Below, piece after piece: positions 1 through 11,052 of a DNA stretch of 64,000 bases. The DNA is taken from the NCBI RefSeq assembly GCF_028994805.1, contig NZ_JAJQQP010000001.1:475464-539463 (forward strand). Direction: 5' to 3'. The notes beneath the pieces are model-generated. The model had not been told where the DNA came from. It was given only the letters and a program-made list of their open reading frames with translations, and ran no database searches. The translations under genes were made by a program, and so were the position numbers. Within the stretch, counting starts at the first letter, position 1. Each line of letters begins with the position of its first letter. This DNA comes from Promicromonospora iranensis (GTDB lineage: Bacteria; Actinomycetota; Actinomycetes; Actinomycetales; Cellulomonadaceae).

Positions 1-1
1 C

Positions 2-70
2 GGCATCACCACGTTTCTCGACACGGAGAAGTGGTTCTCCCGATTCGGCCTGCCGGACCACCTCGACTAG
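2..70 (+). CDS. C-terminal fragment of an unidentified protein
   Basis: An open frame enters from the left edge and ends at TAG (68-70), leaving 22 residues that finish in RFGLPDHLD. It lies on the same strand as the next gene and ends 24 bases before it, so the two may be co-transcribed. The fragment is too short to assign to a family. Confidence 0.4.
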   Translation, partial: GITTFLDTEKWFSRFGLPDHLD

Positions 71-94
71 GCGTTTGGACATACCCTCACAAGG

Positions 95-556
95 GTGACT
101 GTGCGATCCGTGGTGGTCGGCGTTGACCACAAGCACCCGGACCTGGCTCGGCGGGCAGCGTCGCTCGTCCAGTCCCTGGGTGGAAGCCTGATCGAGCTCG
201 TATGTGTGTGGGTCGACGAGACCGCCGTCTCGGACTCACGAGGGTTCACCGTGTCGGTGGACCCGGACATCGCCGTGTCCTCGGACGCGTACGGGGCGGA
301 CGTCCTGGCGGGGCTGAACCGGGCGATGGCTGATGTCGGCCTGCCGTGGAGCGCCCTCCGGGGCGCCGGCGACCCGGCCGCAGAGCTGGGCCGGGTGGCC
401 GACGAGGTGGAGGCCGCCATGATCGTCGTCGGCGCACGGCGTTCCGGCCTGCGCGGCTGGACCACGAACATCGTGGGCGGAACGGTCGCCGGGCGGCTCA
501 TTCACAACCAGCCGCGCCCCGTCGTGGTCCTTCCCGGGACGGGATCGACGTCGTGA
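95..556 (+). CDS. Universal stress protein (UspA) family
   Basis: The protein has 153 residues, a normal single-domain Usp length. It starts with the alternating hydrophobic strand VRSVVVGVDHK, where the Asp is the usual nucleotide-contacting acid, and ends with the family pattern MIVVGARRSG followed by GGTVAGRLI and RPVVVLPG. That is a loose version of the G-x2-G-x9-G-S/T ATP-binding loop, so an ATP-binding Usp is possible but not certain. The start is GTG, with an AAGGG stretch overlapping it; a second GTG two codons later is an alternative. Usp proteins are cytoplasmic and accumulate in stress or dormancy. The fluoride channel genes follow 50 bases downstream on the same strand. Confidence 0.85.
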   Translation: MTVRSVVVGVDHKHPDLARRAASLVQSLGGSLIELVCVWVDETAVSDSRGFTVSVDPDIAVSSDAYGADVLAGLNRAMADVGLPWSALRGAGDPAAELGRVADEVEAAMIVVGARRSGLRGWTTNIVGGTVAGRLIHNQPRPVVVLPGTGSTS

Positions 557-606
557 GCGATAGGTTCTTCCACAACTGGTCGACCGTTCACGAAGGGGCA
601 CACCGA

Positions 607-1083
607 GTGACGCGAGCGCCACATCGCGACTGGCGGTACATCGGTCTCGTCGCGCTCGGCGGAGCAGGTGGCTCGGCCGCCCGCCACCTGGTGAGCGGTT
701 GGTCGACGGCTCCGCTGAACCTGGTGTCCGTCACGCCCGGTGGCGCCGTCCCGGTGCTGCTCCTGTTCCCGGTCGGCACGTTCGTCGTGAACCTCGTGGG
801 CGCGTTCGCCCTGGGCTACCTCCTGGAGGCGCTCTCGCGGCGTGGCCGCGAGACCGTCCGGCGGCGGAAGATCCGGCTCGGCATCGGCACCGGCGTCCTG
901 GGCGGGTTCACGACCTACTCGGCGCTGGCGCTGGAGACACAGCACCTGCTGACCCAGGGCGCCGCCGGGCTGGCCCTGCTGTACGTCGTGCTCACCCTCG
1001 TCGGCGGCACGACGGCGTGCCTCGGCGGGATCGCGATCGCCGCACGCGCCGACCGGCACCGAGAGCAGAGGTCACGCCCATGA
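607..1083 (+). CDS. crcB: Fluoride channel subunit CrcB/Fluc (first of pair)
   Basis: This 158-residue membrane protein belongs to the Fluc/CrcB fluoride exporters, small four-helix proteins that work as antiparallel dual-topology dimers. The family signatures GTFVVNLVGAF (about residues 57-67) and GFTTYSAL (about 100-107) are both present. The second is the helix break that carries the central cation site and pore phenylalanines. The chosen GTG start follows GAAGGGG by about nine bases. The stop overlaps the ATG of a second crcB gene as ATGA, so the two are translationally coupled. Two adjacent, divergent copies point to a heterodimer with fixed opposite topologies, as known in other Gram-positive bacteria. 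Confidence 0.92.
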   Translation: MTRAPHRDWRYIGLVALGGAGGSAARHLVSGWSTAPLNLVSVTPGGAVPVLLLFPVGTFVVNLVGAFALGYLLEALSRRGRETVRRRKIRLGIGTGVLGGFTTYSALALETQHLLTQGAAGLALLYVVLTLVGGTTACLGGIAIAARADRHREQRSRP

Positions 1084-1475
1084 TCGAGCTGCTCGTGGTG
1101 GCCGCCGGCGGCGGCGTGGGCGCCGCTGCCCGGTTCATGGTCGACGGCGAGATCCGCGCCCGGCACAGCGGGGGGTTCCCGTGGGGCACGTTCGTGGTGA
1201 ACGTCGTGGGCTCGTTCCTCATCGGGGTGCTCGCGACGCTGACCTTCGCGCTCGTCGAGCGGGGCGCCCCGGAAGACGTCGCCTCCGTGCTGCTGCTCGC
1301 CCTCACGGTGGGACTGTGCGGCGGGTTCACCACGTTCTCCACGGCCACCATGGAGTCGGTGCGCCTTGCCCAGTCCGGTCGGCTGCGCCTCGCGCTGGCC
1401 AACTCGCTGGGCACCCTCGCCGTGACCGTCACAGCCGCCGGGCTGGGCATGGCGGTGGGCGGCCTGTTCGGCTGA
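1080..1475 (+). CDS. crcB: Fluoride channel subunit CrcB/Fluc (second of pair)
   Basis: This 131-residue four-helix protein carries GTFVVNVVGSFLIG (about residues 36-49) and GGFTTFSTATMES (about 81-93), the complete Fluc signature including the FTTFS pore break. It starts at ATG overlapping the stop of the preceding crcB. This copy is nearer the canonical family length; the first copy has extra residues before its second helix. The expected role is passive export of fluoride down its gradient. A stem-loop lies directly after the stop. Confidence 0.93.
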   Translation: MIELLVVAAGGGVGAAARFMVDGEIRARHSGGFPWGTFVVNVVGSFLIGVLATLTFALVERGAPEDVASVLLLALTVGLCGGFTTFSTATMESVRLAQSGRLRLALANSLGTLAVTVTAAGLGMAVGGLFG

Positions 1476-1484
1476 CCCACGCGA

Positions 1485-1514
1485 GAGCGCCGCCGATCGC
1501 CGCCGGCGGCGCTC
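1485..1514 (+). terminator. GC-rich stem-loop after the crcB pair
   Basis: GAGCGCCGCC at 1485-1494 pairs perfectly with GGCGGCGCTC at 1505-1514 around a 10-base loop. It is followed by a slightly T-rich CATTCTTTAC. It sits nine bases after the crcB stop and before a convergent gene, so a terminator is the likely role. Confidence 0.55.
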
Positions 1515-1552
1515 CGCATTCTTTACTCGGGCATCCTCCACACAGTCGTCCC

Positions 1553-1951
1553 TCAGGCCGGCGCCTCGCCAGGCGTGATCGCACCGAGGAACAGCTCGGC
1601 CAGGAGCGTCCACTCCTTGAGCGGTCGGTCGCCGACGAACCGCGCCGCTTCCTCGGGCGTCCGGTTCACCAGCGCGATGTCGACGACGAACGAGCCGTCG
1701 CCCTCCCGCCAGACGACCGCGGCGTTCGTCCGCCGGCTCGACCCGCTGATCCCGGCCCGGAGCTCGTTCTCCGGCTTCTGCACCCGCTCGATCAACGGGT
1801 AGTCGCTGGTGTGTTCCCAGCTCGACCACGCGTAGCTCAGCGCACGCTCGAGGTCCGCCTTCGCAGAGGTCACTCGCGTCTCGCCGATCGCCGCCAGGCC
1901 AAGGCCGAGGCCCTCGATGACCTCGGTCACCTGCTGTTCTTTGCTCTCCAT
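1553..1951 (-). CDS. Hypothetical protein, 132 residues
   Basis: I do not recognise a named family. The 132-residue protein has no signal peptide or membrane segment. It begins MESKEQQVTEVIEGLG and has a central stretch with several Arg and Glu (ERVQKPENELRAG), then the strand-like WREGDGSFVVDIALVNRTP. The codon third positions are GC-rich as in neighbouring genes, which supports real coding. It is a single gene convergent with the crcB pair and divergent from the exonuclease gene. Confidence 0.6.
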   Translation of the reverse strand: MESKEQQVTEVIEGLGLGLAAIGETRVTSAKADLERALSYAWSSWEHTSDYPLIERVQKPENELRAGISGSSRRTNAAVVWREGDGSFVVDIALVNRTPEEAARFVGDRPLKEWTLLAELFLGAITPGEAPA

Positions 1952-2089
1952 GGTCGGACACTACGGGCACTCCAGGCCTGAACCGGCGCTCGGGCGCCAT
2001 TTCCCCCAGATTGTTCCCGTACTGCGGCCTACGGCGCCTCCAGCGTGCTCACCGTACGCGTGTCGGTGTGCCGTGGCAGGCTTCGCTGC

Positions 2090-3022
2090 ATGAGCCTGAT
2101 GCTCCTCGATACCGCCTCGCTGTACTTCCGCGCGTTCTTCGGCGTCCCCGACTCGCTGCGAGCGCCCAGCGGCCTGCCCGTGAACGCCGTCCGTGGTCTG
2201 CTGGACACCGTCGCCTGGCTCGCCACCACGCACGGTCCCGACCGGATGGTCGCGTGCTGGGACGACGACTGGCGCCCCGCCTTCCGCGTGGAGGCGATCC
2301 CGAGCTACAAGGCGCACCGCGTCGCGCAGGAGGTCCCGGGCACCACCGGCATCGAGGAGGTGCCCGAGGTGCTGCTCGCCCAGGTGCCGATCATCGTGGA
2401 CGTGCTCGCGGCGCTCGGCATCGCGCGGGTCGGCGTACCCGGCTACGAGGCGGACGACGTCATCGGCACCCTGACCACCCGCGCCGTCGAGCAGAACACC
2501 GGCCCGGTGGACATCGTCACGGGAGACCGCGACCTGTTCCAGCTGGTCGACGACGGCGCGGGGGTGCGTGTGCTGTATCCCGCGCGTGGCATCCGTGACC
2601 CCGACGTGGTGAACGAGAAGCGCCTGGCCGAGCGGTACGGCGTCGCGTCGGGGCAGGCCTACGCGGACATGGCGACGCTGCGGGGCGACCCGAGCGACGG
2701 CCTGCCGGGCGTGCCCGGGGTCGGCGAGAAGACGGCCGCCAAGCTGCTCGCCCAGTACGGCACGCTGGCCGGGATCATTGCGGCCCGTGACGCCGGTGAC
2801 AAGGGGCTGACCACCACCCAGCGCCGTCGCCTGCTGGAGGCCGACGCCTATCTGCAGGTGGCACCGATCGTGGTGCAGGTGGCACGGGACGTGCCGCTGC
2901 CGGCGTTCGACCCGGCGGTGCCCCAGGCTCCCGCCGACCCGGAGGCGCTGGAAGCGCTGACCGCCCGGTGGGGCCTGAGGTCCAGCGTCGAGCGGGTACG
3001 CACCGCCTTCGGCTGGGACTGA
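2090..3022 (+). CDS. 5'-3' exonuclease (PolA N-terminal/FEN-like)
   Basis: This 310-residue protein matches the free-standing 5'-3' exonuclease domain of DNA polymerase I. LMLLDTASLYFRAFFG at the N-terminus supplies the first metal-binding Asp and YFRAF. WDDDWRP and PSYKAHR form the helical arch region. GYEADDVIGTL and VTGDRDLFQLV carry the acidic metal ligands. LRGDPSDGLPGVPGVGEKTA is the helix-hairpin-helix DNA-binding motif. The role expected from the family is removal of 5' flaps or RNA primers. The ATG at 2090 is chosen because the family motif begins five residues later; an in-frame ATG or GTG further upstream would only add unconserved residues. Confidence 0.92.
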   Translation: MSLMLLDTASLYFRAFFGVPDSLRAPSGLPVNAVRGLLDTVAWLATTHGPDRMVACWDDDWRPAFRVEAIPSYKAHRVAQEVPGTTGIEEVPEVLLAQVPIIVDVLAALGIARVGVPGYEADDVIGTLTTRAVEQNTGPVDIVTGDRDLFQLVDDGAGVRVLYPARGIRDPDVVNEKRLAERYGVASGQAYADMATLRGDPSDGLPGVPGVGEKTAAKLLAQYGTLAGIIAARDAGDKGLTTTQRRRLLEADAYLQVAPIVVQVARDVPLPAFDPAVPQAPADPEALEALTARWGLRSSVERVRTAFGWD

Positions 3023-3029
3023 GCGCACC

Positions 3030-3070
3030 GTCGGACGCTCAGGTCACCGGGAGTGACCTGCGCGTCCGAC
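3030..3070. terminator. Bidirectional stem-loop between convergent genes
   Basis: GTCGGACGC (3030-3038) pairs with GCGTCCGAC (3062-3070). After a single mismatch, CAGGTCA (3040-3046) pairs with TGACCTG (3054-3060), leaving a seven-base loop. It fills the gap between the exonuclease stop and the convergent chelatase stop, which is typical of a shared terminator. Confidence 0.65.
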
Positions 3071-3078
3071 ATGTGGCT

Positions 3079-3849
3079 TCAGGGACTGACGGCGTCGTCG
3101 TAGCGGTCCAGCACCACCTGGACGAGGCGGGGGTCGGCCTTCTCGGCTCGGGCCGAGCCGGAGACCGGGTCGGTCACGACGTCGGCGCCCGCCTCCAGCA
3201 CGCGGTCCAGGAAGTACCCGGGCGCCAGCAGGTAGGACACGACGATGACCCGGGCCGCGGCGCCGGCGGCTCGGGCGGCGGTCACCGCCGCCGGCACGCG
3301 CGGTTCTGCGCCCGCCCCGTACGACGGCGTGATGGGTCGCCCCAGACGCTGCGCCAGCGCGCTGGTGACCTCCTCGACGGCGGTGGCGGCCGCTGCCACC
3401 GAGGAGCCGGCGGCGGCGAGCACCACCGCGTCGTCGGACCGGAAAGGGCCGTGCGCGGCCTCAGCGGCGGCGTACCGGTCGGCGAGGATGTCGACGAGCA
3501 GCGGGTGCGGCCCGAGCGGTTCCGCAGCGACCGCCGCGCCCGCGCCGGAGGCGTTGACCGCGGTGACGGCCTGCGCGATGTCGTGCCGCACGTGGTACCC
3601 GGTGGACAACAGCAGCGGCACGACGACGGCGGAACCCGCGTCACCGACCGCACCGGCCAGGACCTCACCCACCTCCGGCTGCTGCACGTCCACGAACGCC
3701 TCGCGCACGTCGAGCGCGGGCCGAGCCGCGCGCACGCCGTCGAGCAGCGCACGGACCGCCGCCTGACCCGCAGGATCGTCGGTCCCGTGCGACGTCCCGA
3801 CCAGTACCGCACCCATCGTCTCTCCCATCGGTCCACCGGTCCTTGCCAC
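3079..3849 (-). CDS. CbiX/SirB-type sirohydrochlorin chelatase-like protein
   Basis: The 256-residue product has the two-lobed CbiX layout. The N-terminal VLVGTSHGTDDPAGQAAV carries the SHG histidine used to bind the metal. AVVVPLLLSTGYHVRHDI follows, and the second lobe repeats the pattern with VIVVSYLLAPGYFLDRV. The family inserts Co2+ or Fe2+ into sirohydrochlorin for cobalamin or siroheme. No cobalamin or siroheme gene is adjacent, so the metal and pathway are not fixed by context. The first ATG is taken; in-frame ATGs at 3828 and 3816 are also possible because the motif begins only at about residue 14. The gene lies downstream of ppc on the same strand, 21 bases after its stop. Confidence 0.82.
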   Translation of the reverse strand: MARTGGPMGETMGAVLVGTSHGTDDPAGQAAVRALLDGVRAARPALDVREAFVDVQQPEVGEVLAGAVGDAGSAVVVPLLLSTGYHVRHDIAQAVTAVNASGAGAAVAAEPLGPHPLLVDILADRYAAAEAAHGPFRSDDAVVLAAAGSSVAAAATAVEEVTSALAQRLGRPITPSYGAGAEPRVPAAVTAARAAGAAARVIVVSYLLAPGYFLDRVLEAGADVVTDPVSGSARAEKADPRLVQVVLDRYDDAVSP

Positions 3850-3870
3850 CGCCGAGATCGGCCGTTCAGG

Positions 3871-6558
<2,688 letters not shown>

Positions 6559-6620
6559 GGGCTAGAGCCTAGGACGAGATTGCCAATGCCCGTTCACCCT
6601 GTCCGGTTGTTGGTCTGGCC

Positions 6621-7562
6621 ATGACCAGTCCGACTCTGGTTGGCTGTCTACCTGTGACCGGTTATGACGCAGAGTTCCTCGGTTTCACCGTCCCGCTCCC
6701 GGTCTCGCCCGTCGAGGTACGTGTCCTCCATTACACCCACTTCTCGGTGCTGCTCGACCCGCGCCGTCGGCTCGCCTCGGCGACAGCGTGCGTCGTCGAC
6801 GGCGCCGCGCTCCTTGCCCTGCGCCGCACGGGCCGGTGGCGGCTGGACGGCCGCGTCCCGACCGCCGAGCAGGCGGGCGGCGAGCTCTACTCGGGCAACC
6901 CCCTCGACCGCGGCCACCTCGTCCGGCGCCTCGACCCGGTCTGGGGCGACGCCGAGACCGCGGCACGGGCCAACCACGACACGTTCACCTACACGAACGC
7001 CGCGCCGCAGGTGAACAGGTTCAACCAGTCCAAGGAGCTGTGGAACGGGCTCGAGGACCACGTGCTCCGGTACGCCGCGGCCCATGACCATCGCATCGCG
7101 GTGCAGACCGGACCGGTCTTCTCGGCCGACGACCCGCTCTACCGCGGCGTCCGCATCCCGCGCCTGTTCTGGAAGATCGTGGCGTGGGTCGGCCCGGGCG
7201 ACGCGTTGCAGGCCACGGGGTTCGTGCTGGACCAGACGCCCCAGCTCGACGACGCCCAGCTCTACGAGATCACCGCCCAGGCCCTGGCCCGGGACGACAT
7301 CCCGCCGCTGGGCCCGTTCCGGACCTACCAGGTGCCGGTTGCCGACGTCGCCGCGCTGACCCGCTTGGGCCTCGGCCCGCTCCCGGGGGCGGACGTGCTC
7401 GCGGAGCCGCCCCGGGCGCCGTCGGGCAGCCGGCCGACGGACATCACCATCCACCGCCTCCCGCGAGCCCGAGCCTGGTCCGAGATCCGAACCCGCGACC
7501 AGATCACCCTCCCCCTCGGCGGGGGTCAGGGGTTGTCCTGCCAGGAGTGTTTCGGGGTGTAG
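6621..7562 (+). CDS. DNA/RNA non-specific endonuclease (NUC1/ββα-metal family)
   Basis: The 313-residue protein contains the NUC1 motif NPLDRGHLVRRLDP (about residues 93-106), whose His is the general base, and TNAAPQVNRFNQ (about 131-142), whose Asn binds the catalytic Mg2+. YTHFSVLLDPRRR near the N-terminus is the usual first core strand. No signal peptide is visible, so the enzyme looks cytoplasmic, unlike many secreted members. The C-terminal 60 residues after the nuclease core are Pro/Arg-rich and unassigned. Its stop lies inside the 3' end of the convergent epimerase gene, a 37-base overlap. The start at 6621 has little Shine-Dalgarno support; GTG 6654 just downstream is an alternative. 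Confidence 0.85.
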   Translation: MTSPTLVGCLPVTGYDAEFLGFTVPLPVSPVEVRVLHYTHFSVLLDPRRRLASATACVVDGAALLALRRTGRWRLDGRVPTAEQAGGELYSGNPLDRGHLVRRLDPVWGDAETAARANHDTFTYTNAAPQVNRFNQSKELWNGLEDHVLRYAAAHDHRIAVQTGPVFSADDPLYRGVRIPRLFWKIVAWVGPGDALQATGFVLDQTPQLDDAQLYEITAQALARDDIPPLGPFRTYQVPVADVAALTRLGLGPLPGADVLAEPPRAPSGSRPTDITIHRLPRARAWSEIRTRDQITLPLGGGQGLSCQECFGV

Positions 7563-8389
7563 CCGAGGAGGCGTCGGGCCTTGTCGATGCTCAGCAGCGT
7601 CTCCCGGCCCACGAGCGGACGGCGGAGCGGCACGTCCGGGAACACCTCGGCGGCCAGGTCCGCCGACGGCCGGTCCATCACCGTGTCGTCGTTGGCGATG
7701 ACGAACGCCTCGAACCCGGTGAAGTCCGCCTCCAGAGCGCGGCGCACCGCTTGCGCGCCGTCGCGGCCGTCGATGTAGCCCCACAGGTTCCAGCGCCGCG
7801 CCTCGGCGTCGTCCTGCCAGGACGGGAAACGGGAGTAGTCCTCGGGACGCATCACGTTCGAGAACCGCAGGGCGGCGACCTTCAGCGCCGGGTCCCACCG
7901 GGTGAAGTGCTTGGCCATCTCCTCCTCGAGCGACTTGCCGAGGGAGTAGGTGGACTGCGGCAGCACGTCGTACTCCTCGTCCACCGGAAGGTACGGCGGC
8001 GGTACGTCGAACGGCAGCCCGAGCACCGTCTCCGACGACGCCGTGACCACGTTCCGGATGCCGACCACCTGCGCGGCGCGCAGCACGTTGTACGTGCTGG
8101 GCACGTTGTTGCGGAAGGTCGCGGCGTTGGTCGCCATACCCGGGGCCGGGATCGCGGACAGGTGCACGACGGCGTCGGCCGCGCGCCCCTCGTCGACGCC
8201 GGACAGCAGCTCGATCACCTGGCCGAGGTCCGTCAGGTCGGCGACGGTGAAGTCGCCCGGACTGCCGGGCGGCGACGCCACACGGTCGGTCGCGACCACG
8301 TCGTAGCCCGACTCCACCAGGTGCTCCACCACGAATCGGCCGAGCTTGCCGCTCGCCCCCGTGACCACTGCTCGCTGCGTCGTTGCCAT
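7526..8389 (-). CDS. NAD(P)-dependent epimerase/dehydratase (extended SDR)
   Basis: This 287-residue protein is an extended short-chain dehydrogenase. The dinucleotide-binding loop VVTGASGKLGRFVVEHL sits at residues 8-24. The acidic end of the second strand is VVATDR. VVHLSAIPAPG and VVTASSETVLGL carry the catalytic Ser region, and YSLGKSLEEEM carries the YxxxK pair. Relatives act on nucleotide sugars or uronates, but no substrate can be read from the sequence. It lies 66 bases downstream of the endonuclease IV gene on the same strand. Its 3' end overlaps the convergent nuclease gene. Confidence 0.87.
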   Translation of the reverse strand: MATTQRAVVTGASGKLGRFVVEHLVESGYDVVATDRVASPPGSPGDFTVADLTDLGQVIELLSGVDEGRAADAVVHLSAIPAPGMATNAATFRNNVPSTYNVLRAAQVVGIRNVVTASSETVLGLPFDVPPPYLPVDEEYDVLPQSTYSLGKSLEEEMAKHFTRWDPALKVAALRFSNVMRPEDYSRFPSWQDDAEARRWNLWGYIDGRDGAQAVRRALEADFTGFEAFVIANDDTVMDRPSADLAAEVFPDVPLRRPLVGRETLLSIDKARRLLGYTPKHSWQDNP

Positions 8390-8455
8390 GGGTCGATCCT
8401 GTCAGGTGGCCTCGACAGGCTCGACCAGCGGTACGGCGGGAGTCGCCCGCGAGGG

Positions 8456-9241
8456 TCAGCCCAGGCGCTCGCGCAGCCAGGCGATGTCGGGTGCCATGTC
8501 ACCCTTGGTCTCGCAGATGACGGGGGCACCCGCCGCCGCGATCACCCCGACCAGCAGCTCCTCGGGGATCTGACCGGCGCCGAAGTTGATGTGCCGGTCG
8601 GCCCCGGACCCGGCCACGTCGCGCGAGTCGTTGGCGTGCACCAGGTCGATGCGGCCGGTGATCGCCCGGATCTGGTCGACTGCCGTCGCGAGGTCGATGC
8701 CGCCCGCCCAGGCGTGACAGGTGTCGAGCGTGAACCCGACGTTATCGCCACCGTTCGCCGAGGTCACGGCGGCCCACAGCGCTTCGATCCGCTCCAGGCG
8801 CCGGGCCATGGAGTAGTCCCCACCCGCGGTGTTCTCGATGAGCACCGGGACGTCGGTCTCCAGGGCGTCGATGGCCTTGCGCCAGTTGTCGAAGCCCTTG
8901 GCCGGCTCGTCGTTGGCGGTGACGTGCCCGCCGTGCACCACGACACCCTTGGCGCCGATCGCGGAGGCGCCGTCCATGATCTGCTGCAGCAGCTTGCGGC
9001 TCGGGATCCGGATCCGGTTGTTCGTGGACGCCACGTTGATCACGTACGGCGCGTGCACGTACAGGTCCAGGCCGGCCGCTGCGGCGTCGGCCCGGAGCGC
9101 CTCCGCGCCACCCTCGTACGGCAGATCCGGGACCTTCCAGGCCTGTGGGTCGCTGAGGAACACCTGCACCGTGTCCGCGCCGAGCGTCTTCGCCGCACCG
9201 ATCGCGTCGGTCAGGTCCACGTGCGCGCCGATCTTCACCAT
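8456..9241 (-). CDS. nfo: Endonuclease IV (AP endonuclease family 2)
   Basis: The product (261 residues) is a TIM-barrel AP endonuclease that nicks DNA 5' to abasic sites in base-excision repair. Zinc ligands are seen in order: GAHVDL near the N-terminus, [62 protein letters not shown] and ICETKGD. The ATG at 9241 places the start immediately before KIGAHV, as in the family. The gene is 46 bases downstream of the last beta-propeller gene on the same strand and may be transcribed from that cluster, though a functional link is not apparent. Confidence 0.93.
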   Translation of the reverse strand: MVKIGAHVDLTDAIGAAKTLGADTVQVFLSDPQAWKVPDLPYEGGAEALRADAAAAGLDLYVHAPYVINVASTNNRIRIPSRKLLQQIMDGASAIGAKGVVVHGGHVTANDEPAKGFDNWRKAIDALETDVPVLIENTAGGDYSMARRLERIEALWAAVTSANGGDNVGFTLDTCHAWAGGIDLATAVDQIRAITGRIDLVHANDSRDVAGSGADRHINFGAGQIPEELLVGVIAAAGAPVICETKGDMAPDIAWLRERLG

Positions 9242-9287
9242 GGCCCCACCATAGGACGGCTCACCCACACGGCGACGGCCGACCACG

Positions 9288-10991
9288 TCAGCCCAGGCCG
9301 TGCACGCCGGACGGCGACAGGGCGAGCAGGTGGCCGCCCACCGCGAGCAGGGCGGCGCTCTGACGCAGGCTGACGGTATCCGCCATCGGCTCCTCCCAGA
9401 CCAGGTCGCCCGACACGGTGTCGAGCGACACGAGGTCGAAGGAGCCTGCCTCGTCGGACAGGAGCAGGAGCACGTGCCGGCCGTCGGTGAAGGCCCGGAG
9501 CAAGAACAACCCGGCGCCCCACGGCGCTTCGTCGGCACCCTCCGAGAGCTCCTGGGTCCACCGCTGCTCACCGGTGGCGAGGTTGAGCCCCCGTGCCGCA
9601 CCGCTGTCGGTCAGGACGACGGCCGTCTCGCCGACCTCGGCGGCGAACAGAACGACCTCCGATCGCAGGACGCGGTCCCAGAGCAGCGTCCCGTCCGGTG
9701 CGTAGGCGCGCACGCCGCGTGCGCCGTCGTCCCAGCCCAGCAAGGTGCCGGCCCCGGTGGTCACCAATGCCTCGGTCATGCTGCCGTCGGCGGTCATGAG
9801 CGCCGCACCGTCCGCGGAGTAGAGCACGGAGGACGTCGTGAGGTCGAGCCCCGCCGCGACGTAGCCTCCGGTGCTGAGCCCGGTGACGCGGCTCTGTGCT
9901 GGCTGGTCGGCTCCGTGGAACAGCACACCGTCCGACGTGACGGATCCACCAGCGCCGCAGCCGTACAGTGCCACGACGTCGGAGCCGATCCGAGCCCCGA
10001 ACAGGTCCGGCTGCAGCAGGTTCTCGTCGGTCACGGGGTCGGAGACCCCGCCCCAGGCGCCGTCCATCCACACGTTGCAGCCCTCGGCCGCGGTGGCGCG
10101 AAACGGAACGCTGACGGTCCAGCGCTCCGCGCCGGTGGCCGCGTCCTCGGCACGCAGCCTGATGTCCCGCCCGGACTCGACGGTCCCCGTGCAGTCACCG
10201 GACGGCGAGCACGCGGCGTCGCCCAGGTTCATCGCCGAGACAGGGCCGACCCGGTCGGCCCGCAGCACCGTTCCGTCCGGACCGGGACGGGCGGAGCCGT
10301 ACCGGCGCGTGTCCGCGGCGTCGAGGGGGCGCCAACCGGACACGACGCCCTCCGGTCCCACCGTCATGACCTCACGTTCGCCGCCCCGGCCCTGAAGGCA
10401 CACCACCGTCTCGGTGTCCACGGCATCCCAGCCCGGGTAGCCGGCCGGCCCGCAGTCCGGGTCGTCACCGAGCGGGATCGCCCACATCTCCGCGCCCGTT
10501 GCGGGGTCCAGCGCGAGCAGCTCGTCCCCGGACACGAACGCCAGCAGCCCGCCGAGGGCGGCGACATGAGCCATGCCCCAGTCGTCGACGGGACCACCGG
10601 AACCGACGTCACCCTCCCACTGCCACACCTCCTCGAGCGGTGCCGACAGGTCCACGACGCCACCGTTCACCTCGCGGATCCGATCCATCCGCTCGGCGTC
10701 GCGCACTCCCTCCAGGGCAAATCCCGTGCCGACGGCGATCGCGACGACGGCGGCGATCGGAACCAGCGGGCGCAGCCACCTGACCGGTCCGAACGGCGCC
10801 ATGGCCACGGGGGTGTCGCTCCCGGCCCCGTCAAAGGCCCCGTCACCGACCTCGTCACCGGCCCTGTCCCCGGCAGGGGTACCGCCAGGACCGTTCCCCG
10901 AGCCCTCCACGGCGGGTGACGGAACATCGACCGCGTCGCCTTCGACGAGGTCGAAGACGACCGCGTCACCCTCCGTCGGATCACGTCCCAT
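9288..10991 (-). CDS. PQQ-like beta-propeller membrane protein, paralogue A
   Basis: This is the fifth and last of five tandem paralogues. The 567-residue product has a short acidic cytoplasmic tail with VVFDLVEGD at about residues 11-19. One membrane helix follows ([18 protein letters not shown], about residues 75-92), and then an exported region of PQQ-like blades with repeated [13 protein letters not shown] and [11 protein letters not shown] elements. Cysteines occur as [28 protein letters not shown] and YGCGAG. These match positions in paralogues B-D and suggest disulfides outside the cell. No catalytic residues are recognisable, so it may bind or sense rather than catalyse. The ATG at 10991 aligns with the paralogue starts; the upstream GTG would add 12 unconserved residues. 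Confidence 0.82.
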   Translation of the reverse strand: MGRDPTEGDAVVFDLVEGDAVDVPSPAVEGSGNGPGGTPAGDRAGDEVGDGAFDGAGSDTPVAMAPFGPVRWLRPLVPIAAVVAIAVGTGFALEGVRDAERMDRIREVNGGVVDLSAPLEEVWQWEGDVGSGGPVDDWGMAHVAALGGLLAFVSGDELLALDPATGAEMWAIPLGDDPDCGPAGYPGWDAVDTETVVCLQGRGGEREVMTVGPEGVVSGWRPLDAADTRRYGSARPGPDGTVLRADRVGPVSAMNLGDAACSPSGDCTGTVESGRDIRLRAEDAATGAERWTVSVPFRATAAEGCNVWMDGAWGGVSDPVTDENLLQPDLFGARIGSDVVALYGCGAGGSVTSDGVLFHGADQPAQSRVTGLSTGGYVAAGLDLTTSSVLYSADGAALMTADGSMTEALVTTGAGTLLGWDDGARGVRAYAPDGTLLWDRVLRSEVVLFAAEVGETAVVLTDSGAARGLNLATGEQRWTQELSEGADEAPWGAGLFLLRAFTDGRHVLLLLSDEAGSFDLVSLDTVSGDLVWEEPMADTVSLRQSAALLAVGGHLLALSPSGVHGLG

Positions 10992-11052
10992 GAGGCTGAG
11001 CGTATGCCGGGCCGGCTGGCGCATCACGGAAAACGGCCGCCCGGCAGCCCGC

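Noticed and set aside
557-606. Possible fluoride riboswitch before the crcB pair
   Set aside because: GCGATAGGTTCTTCC loosely resembles the first strand of the crcB motif, but I could not find the complementary pseudoknot strand before the start, and only 50 bases are available.
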